Shown here in pieces: positions 42,724 through 50,393 of a DNA stretch of 64,000 nt. Position 1 is the stretch's first letter, and the number at the start of each line of letters is the position of its first letter. Position numbers and translations under genes: made by a program. The stretch covers positions 124,001 through 188,000 of the forward strand of contig DASWNX010000040.1 in NCBI GenBank assembly GCA_036399055.1, read 5' to 3'. The stretch is from Jatrophihabitans sp. GTDB lineage: Bacteria; Actinomycetota; Actinomycetes; Mycobacteriales; Jatrophihabitantaceae. Below the pieces are notes generated by a model, which saw only the letters and a list, made by a program, of their open reading frames with translations, was not told the origin of the DNA and made no database searches.

Positions 42724-43635
42724 GTGCAGGTAGGGGTGTTGTCGCTGCTCGTCGCCGGACTGGCCTTTCTGGTGCTGGGGTTGACCACCGGCAGCACACC
42801 GCTGGTGCTGGCCTCGACCGGGGCCAGCCTGCTGGCGGTCTACGTGATAGTCCGGGTGCGCCGCGAGCAACAGGCCGGAGCGGCTGGAGCGGCTGGAGCG
42901 GCCAAAGCGTCCGGAGCGTCCAAAGCGGCTGGAGCGGCTGGAGCGGCCGCGGCAGCCGGCGGACAGCGCAAAACCCTCGAGAACGCGCGGGTCGGCGCCG
43001 CCGCGCCTGCGGTCGCGACGCCCTCGGGGTCAGCCTCGGCGCCTGAAAAGCCGGCCCACGCCGCACGCGTGCCGGCCACAGCTGAGCGAGTCGCACCCGA
43101 GTCGGTCGCGGATGAGCGAGTCGCACTCGAGCCGGCCGCACCCGAGCCGGCCAGGGTCGAGCCGGTCGCACCCGAGCCGGCCGCGGATGAGCCGATTCGG
43201 GCCGAGCCGGCCAGGGTCGAGCCCGCCGAGGCTGAGCCCGCCAAAGCTGATCCGACCGTTGTCACTAAGCCAACCGCGCCGACCGAGGCGATCCCGACCG
43301 CGCCGACCGTTGTCACCGCGCCGACCGCGGCGATCCCGACCGCGCCGACCGTTGTCACCGCGCCGGCCGAGGCGATCCCGACCGCGCCGACCGAGGCCGG
43401 TGATGCCGATGACCTGGCCATACCCGATCCAGCGGCGGCCGAGACCGACCCGCCGCTGCGCAGCCGAGGCGATGAGCCGGTCTGGGTGATCGACGGCCGG
43501 CCGCGTTACCACCTGCCTCACTGCGGCTTCCTGCTCGGCCGCCAGTCAGAGCCGGTGCCGCTGCGCCAGGCCTTCGAGGACGGCTTCAGTCCCTGCGCGC
43601 TGTGCGACCCCGACTCCGGGCTGGCCGCCGGCTGA
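42724..43635 (+). CDS. Membrane protein with Ala/Pro repeats and a cysteine-rich C-terminal domain
   Basis: Not a family I can name. 303 residues: two membrane helices (VLSLLVAGLAFLVLGLTTG and LVLASTGASLLAVYVIVRV, residues 4-42), an Ala/Gly stretch, a Pro/Glu/Ala-rich region with pentad-like repeats (EPARVEPVAPEPAADEP), then three near-identical units of TAPTVVTAPxxAIP (about residues 185-225), and a conserved-looking C-terminal domain VWVIDGRPRYHLPHCGFLLG...FSPCALCDPD. The His-x2-Cys and Cys-x2-Cys there could bind metal, as in small DNA-repair-type zinc domains. GTG 42724 has GGGAGG upstream. It lies directly after divIVA and ends facing ileS. Confidence 0.75.
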   Translation: MQVGVLSLLVAGLAFLVLGLTTGSTPLVLASTGASLLAVYVIVRVRREQQAGAAGAAGAAKASGASKAAGAAGAAAAAGGQRKTLENARVGAAAPAVATPSGSASAPEKPAHAARVPATAERVAPESVADERVALEPAAPEPARVEPVAPEPAADEPIRAEPARVEPAEAEPAKADPTVVTKPTAPTEAIPTAPTVVTAPTAAIPTAPTVVTAPAEAIPTAPTEAGDADDLAIPDPAAAETDPPLRSRGDEPVWVIDGRPRYHLPHCGFLLGRQSEPVPLRQAFEDGFSPCALCDPDSGLAAG

Positions 43636-43650
43636 GGCTGATCGCCAGGG

Positions 43651-43668
43651 CGCGGACCGGGGTCCGCT
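43651..43668. other. Inverted repeat between convergent genes
   Basis: GCGGAC-CGGG-GTCCGC forms a six-pair GC stem between the 42.7-kb gene and the ileS 3' end. It has no T-run and could act as a bidirectional terminator; support is weak. Confidence 0.3.
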
Positions 43669-43704
43669 CCCAAGCGCCAGAGCCCTCACCCCCTCAGAAG
43701 CTCC

Positions 43705-46700
43705 TCACGCCCTGAGGAGCCAGAGCCGCAGGCCGAGCTCATCGTCGCGGGCCTGGAAGGAGCCGTCCGGCTGCGCCGGGGCGCCCTCGGTCACTGTGCT
43801 GGCCAGCACCTCGCCAGACAGCTCGCTCAGATGCTCTCGGATGGCCTGGGCCGGCTCAGGTGAGCCCCCGACCGTCCAGTGCAGCGCGATCCGGTCGGTG
43901 ACGTCGAAGCCGGCGTTCTTGCGCGCGTCCTGCACGATCCGGATCACCTCACGCAGCAGCCCGAGCCGCCGCAGCTCGCCGGTGAGTTCCAGGTCCAGGG
44001 CGACCGTCTCCGGGCCCGAGCTCTCCACCGCCCAGCCCGAGACCGGCGCCTCGCTGATCAGCACCTCTTCGGCGGTGACGTCGGAGTCCAGTGAGGGCAG
44101 CCGCGCCGACCCCGTCGACCTGATCGCGCCGACCAGCTCGGCCGGGTCCATCGAGGTGATCGCCGCGGCCACTTCCTTCGTCCGCGAGCCGAACCGCTTG
44201 CCCAGCGCGCGGAAGTTCGGCTTGACCGTGACATGGACCAGGTCCTCGGCGCTGGCCAGCTCGGCGAGCTCGACCACGTTCAGCTCGTCTGCGACCTCTC
44301 GGCGCAGCTGCTCGGGCAGGCTGGCCCAGCCGGGGGCCGAGATCAGCGCCCGGGCCAGCGGTTGCCGGGTCTTGACCCCCGACCCGGCCCGCGCGGCGCG
44401 GCCGAGTTCGACCACCCGGCGCACCAGCGCCACCTGGGCCGACAGCGCCGGGTCGGTCGCGGCGTCGGTGTCCGGCCAGGTTGCCAGGTGCACCGAGTCG
44501 ACGCCGGTGACCTCGGCGAACAAGGCCTGCCAGACCCGCTCGGTGACGAACGGCACGAACGGCGCCAGCAGCCGGGTCAGCACGTTCAGGCAGTCGTGCA
44601 GGGTCTGCAGCGCCGCCGGGTCACCGTCCCAGAACCGCCGGCGCGAGCGCCGGACGTACCAGTTGGACAGGTCGTCGATCAGACCGGCCAACGCCCGCCC
44701 GGCCCGGGCCGGGTCATAGGCCTCCAGGGCGGCGTCCACCTCGGCGGCGACCCGGTTGGTCTCGTTGCGGGCCCAGCTGTCCAGCAGATTCGACTCGCTG
44801 GAGCCGGCGGGCAGGTCTTGGCCCGGCGTCCACCCGTTGGCGCGGGCGTAGAGCGACTGGAACGAGGCGATCGACCAGTAGGTGCGCAGCACCTTGGAGG
44901 CGATCTCCTCCAGGTTCTTGTGCCCGACCCGGCGCGCAGCCCAGGGTGAGCCGCCAGCCAGCATGAACCAGCGCACCGCATCGGCGCCGTGCCGGTCCAT
45001 CAGCGGGATGGGCTCGAGGATGTTGCCCAGGTGCTTGCTCATCTTGCGGCCGTCCTCGGCCAGGATGTGGCCCAGGCACACCACGTTGCGGTAGCTGGAC
45101 TCGTTGAAGACCAGGGTGCCGATCACCATCAGCGTGTAGAACCAGCCCCGGGTCTGGTCGATCGCCTCGGAGATGAAGTCAGCCGGGTAATTGCGCTTGG
45201 CCAGCTCGGCGTTGCGGTGCGGCGCGCCGAACTGCGCGAACGGCATCGAGCCCGAGTCGAACCAGCCGTCGATCACCTGCGGCACCCGGGAGAACACGCC
45301 CGGCACGCCGGGCAGGGTGAAGGTCGGGGCGTCGACGAAGGGCCGGTGCGGGTCCAGCCCGCTCAGATCCTGGCCGGTGAGCTCTGACAGCTCGGCCAGC
45401 GAGCCGACGCAGACCAGCCGGGCGGGGTCGACGTCGTTGCGCCAGATCGGCAGCGGAGTGCCCCAGTACCGGTCGCGCGAGAGCGCCCAGTCGATGTTGT
45501 TCTCCAGCCAGTCGCCGTAGCGGCCGTGCTTGATGGTGTCGGGGTACCAGTTGGTGGCCTCGTTCTGCGCGATCAGCTCGGCCTTGCGCTCGGTGGTCCG
45601 GATGTAGAACGAGGGCAGCGCGTAATACATCAACGGGGTGTGGCATCGCCAGCAGTGCGGGTAGGCGTGCTCGAAGGCCAGGTGCTTGAACAGCAGCCCG
45701 CGCCGGGCCAGGTCCCTGACCAGTTGGTCGTCGGCGTCCTTGAAGAACAACCCGCCGACCTCGGGCACCTCGGCCAGGAAGTGCCCGTCCTTGCCGATCG
45801 GGTTGACCACCGGCAGCCCGTACGCGCGGCTGACCGCGAGGTCCTCGGCGCCGAAGGCTGGCGACTGGTGCACCAGGCCCGAGCCGTCGTCGGTGGTGAC
45901 GTAGTCGGCCAGCACCACGTAGTGCGCCGGGTTGTCCGGTTCGCCGATCGGGACGTAGTCAAAGGGGCGGCGGTAGGTCCAGCGCTCCAGCTCCCGGCCC
46001 TGGTAGCTGGCGATCGTCTCGACGCCCGGCGGCAGCTGCGCGCTGGCCGCGCCGCCGAGGAAGGTGACCAGCGTCTGACCCTCCGGCGTGCGCACGACGG
46101 AGTAGGTGACCTCGGGGTTGACCGCCACGGCGGTGTTGGAGACCAGCGTCCAGGGCGTGGTCGTCCAGACCAGCAGGTCGGCCTGGCCGGCCAGCGGCCC
46201 GGAGGTCAGCGGGAACCGGACGTAGACCGACGGGTCGGTGACGGTCTCATACCCCTGAGCCACCTCATGGTCGGACAGGCCGGTTCCGCACCGCGGGCAG
46301 TAGGGCGCCACCCGGTGATCCTCGACGAGCAGTCCCTGGTCGAAGATCCGCTTCAGCGCCCACCAGACCGACTCGATGTAGTCGGCGTTCATCGTCCAGT
46401 AGGCGTTGTCGTAGTCGCTCCAGAAGCCCATCCGCTCGCTCATGGCGGTGAACTGGTCGACGTTGCGCTGCACCGACTCCCGGCAGCGGGCGTTGAACTC
46501 GGCGATTCCGTACCGCTCGATGTCGGGCTTGCCGGTGAAGCCGAGCTCCTTCTCCACCGCCAGCTCGACCGGCAGGCCGTGACAGTCCCAGCCGCCCATC
46601 CGGGGGACGGAGTAGCCCTTCATGGTCTTGAACCGCGGAAACAGGTCTTTGAAGGCGCGAGCCTCGATGTGGTGGGTGCCCGGGGTGCCGTTGGCGGTCG

Positions 46701-46845
46701 GCGGGCCCTCGTAGAAGACGTAGGACGGCCCGCCGGCGGTCTGCTCCAGGCTGGCCTGAAAGGTCTTGCGCTCACGCCAGAGCGCGATCATCTCGTGGTC
46801 GTTCGCCGCCAGATCCACATGAGCGGGCAGGGCCTGATAGACCAT
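43705..46845 (-). CDS. ileS: Isoleucyl-tRNA synthetase
   Basis: Charges tRNA-Ile. The 1046-residue protein carries the class I signature as GPPTANGTPGTHHIEARAFKD (HIGH-like, about residues 47-67), WDCHGLPVELAVEKELG, an editing domain (VWTTTPWTLVSNTAVAVNP), and KMSKHLGN near residue 600. Its length and the PGTHHIEAR version of HIGH indicate the eukaryotic-like type 2 enzyme, which is less sensitive to mupirocin. It is preceded by a T-box leader on the same strand; GAAGGAG lies nine bases before ATG 46845. Confidence 0.97.
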   Translation of the reverse strand: MVYQALPAHVDLAANDHEMIALWRERKTFQASLEQTAGGPSYVFYEGPPTANGTPGTHHIEARAFKDLFPRFKTMKGYSVPRMGGWDCHGLPVELAVEKELGFTGKPDIERYGIAEFNARCRESVQRNVDQFTAMSERMGFWSDYDNAYWTMNADYIESVWWALKRIFDQGLLVEDHRVAPYCPRCGTGLSDHEVAQGYETVTDPSVYVRFPLTSGPLAGQADLLVWTTTPWTLVSNTAVAVNPEVTYSVVRTPEGQTLVTFLGGAASAQLPPGVETIASYQGRELERWTYRRPFDYVPIGEPDNPAHYVVLADYVTTDDGSGLVHQSPAFGAEDLAVSRAYGLPVVNPIGKDGHFLAEVPEVGGLFFKDADDQLVRDLARRGLLFKHLAFEHAYPHCWRCHTPLMYYALPSFYIRTTERKAELIAQNEATNWYPDTIKHGRYGDWLENNIDWALSRDRYWGTPLPIWRNDVDPARLVCVGSLAELSELTGQDLSGLDPHRPFVDAPTFTLPGVPGVFSRVPQVIDGWFDSGSMPFAQFGAPHRNAELAKRNYPADFISEAIDQTRGWFYTLMVIGTLVFNESSYRNVVCLGHILAEDGRKMSKHLGNILEPIPLMDRHGADAVRWFMLAGGSPWAARRVGHKNLEEIASKVLRTYWSIASFQSLYARANGWTPGQDLPAGSSESNLLDSWARNETNRVAAEVDAALEAYDPARAGRALAGLIDDLSNWYVRRSRRRFWDGDPAALQTLHDCLNVLTRLLAPFVPFVTERVWQALFAEVTGVDSVHLATWPDTDAATDPALSAQVALVRRVVELGRAARAGSGVKTRQPLARALISAPGWASLPEQLRREVADELNVVELAELASAEDLVHVTVKPNFRALGKRFGSRTKEVAAAITSMDPAELVGAIRSTGSARLPSLDSDVTAEEVLISEAPVSGWAVESSGPETVALDLELTGELRRLGLLREVIRIVQDARKNAGFDVTDRIALHWTVGGSPEPAQAIREHLSELSGEVLASTVTEGAPAQPDGSFQARDDELGLRLWLLRA

Positions 46846-46849
46846 CGCG

Positions 46850-47123
46850 GAACTCTCCTTCGCCGTACGCCGGCCGGTCTGGGATCAGGCCGGCCACTCG
46901 GTGAAGGGACGACAGCAGGCTGCCGCGGTACCACCCCTCTTGACGCCCGGTGCCGGCCGGAACGCCCGCTCTTGCACTGCCGCTCGGTTCTACCTGCGGG
47001 CGAACCCGCTCTCTTCCGAAGCTCAGAGGTGATTTCACTCAACCGGCGCTCGGCACTGGGCTCGCACCGTCCCCAGCTCGCTCATGCTTTGCCACCGGCG
47101 CTACTTGTCCTCGTCAACGCCTG
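46850..47123 (-). ncRNA. T-box riboswitch of ileS, AUC specifier, translational type
   Basis: The minus-strand leader holds the T-box core GGGTGGTACCGCGG (46936-46923), which binds the uncharged tRNA end. Its beginning GACGAGGACAAGTAGC (47115-47100), the stem I motif GGTGCGAGCCC (47068-47058) and the specifier loop GTGAAATCACC with codon ATC at 47033-47031 fit a canonical stem I. Downstream, CCCTTC (46908-46903) can pair with GAAGG (46861-46857) of the ileS ribosome site, and GGCCGG/CCGGCC form a hairpin between. No T-run terminator is present, so control is translational, as known for other actinobacterial ileS T-boxes. Borders are approximate. Confidence 0.92.
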
Positions 47124-47129
47124 CACCTG

Positions 47130-47135
47130 AGTCTA
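47130..47135 (-). promoter_or_regulatory. -10 box of the ileS leader
   Basis: Minus-strand TAGACT lies about seven bases upstream of the predicted T-box 5' end. It equals the -10 box of hisD. No clear -35 box was seen. Confidence 0.4.
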
Positions 47136-47340
47136 CGTGGTGTGGGTAACCGGATTCTCCCCGGCGCTCGCGGCCATGGCGGCCGCTCGCCGCAGCGCCG
47201 CAGTGCCCTAGCTGGCGTTTCGCGGATTCAGTCGGCAATGCCACGCGTGCCCGCTACCGCCTCTGACGGCTTGCTCCTATTCTGGCGGGCTGGAACCGGT
47301 GCGGTCGCCGGCTGCGGCGCCGCGCGAGAGGAGCTCCGCT

Positions 47341-47934
47341 ATGGCAGGCGTGCGAGGAGAGGCCAAAGCTGCGCCGCGGCGAGCCGCTGAGATTCCGGCT
47401 GCCGCCGAGAAGGCGCCGGTCAAGAAGGCTGCCGCCAAGAAGTCGCCGGTCAAGAAGGCGCCGGTCAAGAAGGCGCCCGCCCAGAAGGCGGTCAAGAAGG
47501 CTGCCGCTGAGCCTGCCGTCCCCCACTCTGGCGGCGAGGCGGCGTCGGAGGCCTCCGATCTGGATGTCGCGGGCTTGACCGCCGCGGATCTGGCCGAGAT
47601 CCGGGCTCGGCTACAGGACGAGCTGACCGAGCTGCGGCTGGAGTACGACCGGTCGCTCATCCAACTCAACGAGCTGCGCCAGCACCAGGCCGACGGGTCC
47701 GGAGACGACCAGGCAGACGCCGGCAACAAGACCTTCGAACGCGAGCAGGAGGAGTCGATCGCGGCCAACCGGCGCCTGCTGCTGACCCAGATCGAGCACG
47801 CCATCGAGCGGATCGACTCCGGCGTCTACGGCCTCTGCGAGGACTGCGGCCGGCCCATCCCCAAAGCTCGGCTCAAGGCGCTTCCGATGGCGACCTTGGA
47901 CGCCCAGTGCAAGGCGCGGGCCGAGCGGCGCTGA
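47341..47934 (+). CDS. DksA/TraR-type zinc-finger protein with a lysine-rich N-terminus
   Basis: Possible RNA-polymerase secondary-channel regulator. The 197-residue protein starts with a KKAPVKKA-type histone-like tail (residues 20-55), continues with a coiled coil (LAEIRARLQDELTELRLEYDRSL) and ends with the TraR-C4 domain ...GVYGLCEDCGRPIPKARLKALP, TLDAQCK. Only three of the four zinc-ligand cysteines are present; the first of the second pair is Asp. The RLKALPMAT linker is normal. GAGAGGAG precedes ATG 47341; TATTCT at 47278-47283 may be its -10 box. lspA follows on the same strand, an order seen in other actinobacteria. Confidence 0.85.
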   Translation: MAGVRGEAKAAPRRAAEIPAAAEKAPVKKAAAKKSPVKKAPVKKAPAQKAVKKAAAEPAVPHSGGEAASEASDLDVAGLTAADLAEIRARLQDELTELRLEYDRSLIQLNELRQHQADGSGDDQADAGNKTFEREQEESIAANRRLLLTQIEHAIERIDSGVYGLCEDCGRPIPKARLKALPMATLDAQCKARAERR

Positions 47935-48022
47935 CCTGCGCGAGCGGCTGCCGGCCCGGCGCTGCGGCGCCGGCCAGCCTGCCAGGTGCGCCGCTGCCTG
48001 CCCGATGCGCGAGAATGGCCAG

Positions 48023-48718
48023 GTGAGCAACCCTCGATCGGCTGATTCGGCGCACCTCGCCGGCCGGTCCCCGGTGCGCAAGACCTGGCTGTTCTTCCTC
48101 ACCGCGCTGGTCGCGCTGTCCGCTGACCTGGTGAGCAAGATCGTGGTGGTGGCCACTATCGAGCCGACCGATCCGGGGGTGCGGCTGCTCGGGGGCGCGG
48201 TCTACCTGGTGCACGCCCGCAACAGCGGAGCCGCCTTCTCGCTGGCCGCCGGAGCCACCGTGGTGCTGACCGCGATCTCGCTCATCGTCATCGCGGTGGT
48301 GATCCGGGCGGCTCGCCGGCTCACCTCGACCGGCTGGGCGCTGGCGCTCGGGCTGGTGCTGGGTGGCGCGATGGGCAACCTGGCGGACCGGCTGTTCCGG
48401 GCGCCGTCACCGGGCAAGGGCCACGTGGTGGACTGGATCTCGGTGCTGGCCAACGACGGTCATGTCTGGCCCATCTTCAACCTGGCCGACTCGGCGATCA
48501 TGACCGGTGGCGCGCTGGCCGTGCTGCTGTCGCTGCGAGGTGTGGAGTTCAGCTCCGGCCGGGGCCGGCGAGCTGAGGACGAGCCGGTGACGCCACCGCA
48601 GGACGAGCCCGCCGACGAGCCGGTGACGCTGCCGCGGGCGCGACCGGTGGACAAGCCCGCCGACGAGCCTGTGGCGGCGCCGCAGGACCGGGCCGCCGAG
48701 AGCCGGCCGCATGACTGA
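48023..48718 (+). CDS. lspA: Lipoprotein signal peptidase
   Basis: Aspartyl protease that removes signal peptides from prolipoproteins. Four membrane helices and the family boxes are visible: [47 protein letters not shown] with the first catalytic Asp and [15 protein letters not shown] with the second. The C-terminal 55 residues are a Pro/Asp/Glu-rich cytoplasmic tail with repeated DEPVTxP and PADEPV units, an addition to the normal length. GTG 48023 (preceded by GAGAAT-N6, a possible leaderless promoter) is used; ATG 48005 is an alternative. It overlaps rluD by eight bases. Confidence 0.93.
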   Translation: MSNPRSADSAHLAGRSPVRKTWLFFLTALVALSADLVSKIVVVATIEPTDPGVRLLGGAVYLVHARNSGAAFSLAAGATVVLTAISLIVIAVVIRAARRLTSTGWALALGLVLGGAMGNLADRLFRAPSPGKGHVVDWISVLANDGHVWPIFNLADSAIMTGGALAVLLSLRGVEFSSGRGRRAEDEPVTPPQDEPADEPVTLPRARPVDKPADEPVAAPQDRAAESRPHD

Positions 48719-49640
48719 CGTCCGGATGCTGGCGGTCCCCGACGGCCTGGACGGCCTGCGCCTGGACGTCGCGCTGTCCCGGCTGTTCGGGTTGTCCCGG
48801 TCGGCGGCTGCCGGCCTGATCGACGACGGGGCGGTCACCCTGGACGGCGGCAGCCCGGCCCGCTCGGAGAAGGTCCGCGGCGGGTCCTTGCTGGAGATCA
48901 GCATTCCCGAGCCGGTGGACCTGGCCGCCGCGCCGCCGCGGGCGGTGGACGGGTTGAGCATCCTGTATGACGACGACGACCTGGTGGTGATCGACAAGCC
49001 GGTCGGCGTCGCGGCGCATCCGAGCATCGGCTGGGACGGCCCGACGGTCACTCAGGGGCTGGCGGCCATGGGGGTCCGGTTGTCGACCTCGGGCGCGGCC
49101 GAGCGGCAGGGCGTCGTGCACCGGTTGGACGCCGGCACCACCGGGGTGATGGCGGTCGCCAAGAGCGAGCGGGCCTACACCGGGCTCAAGCGGGCGTTCA
49201 AGGAGCGCACCGTGGAGAAGCTGTACGCCGCTCTGGTGCAGGGCCATCCCGACCCGAGCAGCGGCACGGTGGACGCCCCGATCGATCGGCACCCGTCCTC
49301 GGACTGGAAGTTCGCGGTGGTGGCCAGCGGCCGGCCCAGCGTCACCCACTACGAGACGGTGCAGGCCTACCGGGCCGCCTCGCTGCTCGACGTGCGCCTG
49401 GAGACCGGGCGCACCCACCAGATCCGGGTGCACATGGCCGCGCTGCGCCACCCGTGCTGCGGCGACATGGTCTACGGCGCCGACCCGGTGCTGAGCCGGC
49501 GCCTCGGCCTGAGCAGGCAGTGGCTGCACGCCCGCTCGCTGTCCTTCGAGCATCCGGGCACCGGAGAGCGGCTGACCGTCGTGTCGCCGTTTCCGGCAGA
49601 CCTGCAGCACGCCCTGGACGTCCTGGACGCCGAGTCCTGA
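48711..49640 (+). CDS. rluD: 23S rRNA pseudouridine synthase, RluA/RluD family
   Basis: Converts uridines in 23S rRNA to pseudouridine. The 309-residue protein has an S4-like N-terminal RNA-binding domain ([30 protein letters not shown]) and the catalytic domain with [34 protein letters not shown] (catalytic Asp), and [19 protein letters not shown]. The lspA-rluD pair is common in bacteria. Start ATG 48711 lies within lspA. The precise target uridine cannot be told. Confidence 0.95.
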   Translation: MTDVRMLAVPDGLDGLRLDVALSRLFGLSRSAAAGLIDDGAVTLDGGSPARSEKVRGGSLLEISIPEPVDLAAAPPRAVDGLSILYDDDDLVVIDKPVGVAAHPSIGWDGPTVTQGLAAMGVRLSTSGAAERQGVVHRLDAGTTGVMAVAKSERAYTGLKRAFKERTVEKLYAALVQGHPDPSSGTVDAPIDRHPSSDWKFAVVASGRPSVTHYETVQAYRAASLLDVRLETGRTHQIRVHMAALRHPCCGDMVYGADPVLSRRLGLSRQWLHARSLSFEHPGTGERLTVVSPFPADLQHALDVLDAES

Positions 49641-49652
49641 GCTCGGCCCTGA

Positions 49653-49760
49653 GCGGCTTGAGCGCCCAAAGCGGCTGAGCGCCTAAAGCGGCTGAGCGGC
49701 TGAGCGGCTGAGCGCCTAAAGCGGCTGAGTGCCTAAAGCGGCTGAGCGCCCTAAGCGGCG
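49653..49760 (+). repeat. Intergenic minisatellite, 17-bp unit
   Basis: About six variant copies of GCGGCTGAGCGCCTAAA fill the space between rluD and the convergent monooxygenase gene; the third contains two extra GCGGCTGA pieces. Stop codons in two frames of the unit argue against coding. No other feature was found in 49641-49814. Confidence 0.9.
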
Positions 49761-49814
49761 GGGCGGCCGGATCGGCTGCCCCGCGCGCCTGCCGGGCTTT
49801 AGCTGGGGGCCGCG

Positions 49815-50189
49815 TCAGGCGTCCGAGCCGCCCGCGGAGCCGCCGGCGACCTGGTAGGACCACAGCTCGCTGCTGACCCCGACCGGCTTCTTGGGCTGCT
49901 CGGCCGACTCGCCGCCCGCAGCCGACTCGCCGCCGCCTTGGGCGTGCGGGCCCTCGGAGCGGTGGCCCTGGCCGAAGGCCGGCGAGCTGGCCCAGGCGTT
50001 GAAGGCCTCCTCGTCGCGCCAGCGGGTGACCACCAGCCAGGTGGTCCGGCCGTCGGTCGGCTGCAGCAGCTCGAAGCCCTCGAAGCCGTCCTGATTGTCG
50101 ACCGCACCGGCCCGGGCCGCGAACCGCTTGGCCAGTTCGTCGCCGCTGTCGGCGGCGACCGTGATGGCGTTGATCTTGATGATGGACAT
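49815..50189 (-). CDS. MhuD-like heme-degrading monooxygenase (ABM domain)
   Basis: Small ferredoxin-fold dimer of the antibiotic biosynthesis monooxygenase superfamily, closest by eye to mycobacterial MhuD, which opens heme to mycobilin and frees iron. From ATG 50189 the residues that matter in MhuD are at matching places: Asn7 in IKINAIT, Trp66 in AFNAWASSP and His76 in FGQGHRSEG (His75 in MhuD). The C-terminal 45 residues (HAQGGGESAAGGESAEQ and onward) are low-complexity then end in LWSYQVAGG. ATG 50198 is an alternative start. No heme-uptake genes are nearby. Confidence 0.8.
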   Translation of the reverse strand: MSIIKINAITVAADSGDELAKRFAARAGAVDNQDGFEGFELLQPTDGRTTWLVVTRWRDEEAFNAWASSPAFGQGHRSEGPHAQGGGESAAGGESAEQPKKPVGVSSELWSYQVAGGSAGGSDA

Positions 50190-50393
50190 GGGCCTCATGC
50201 TGTCACAGCCGTCTGACGCCCACTCACTTTCCGGGCCTCCGACGGCTGGCGGTAGCGACTCTCAATAACAGGTTGAAAGGCGCGCCGATCAGGTGGCTGG
50301 TTCTTCGGGTTGTCGGACGGGAGGTGCAGAATCGGAATCCGCTGGCCAGCCTGATCGATGGGCGCCACCCGAACGAAGGACGTGGGCACCGCT

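Noticed and set aside
43260..43400. Repeat cluster as possible CRISPR or regulatory array
   Set aside because: The repeats are in frame within the coding sequence and encode TAPTVVTAP units.
45526..47130. A 534-codon plus-strand frame antisense to ileS and its T-box
   Set aside because: Shadow frame; the opposite strand carries clear IleRS motifs and a T-box.
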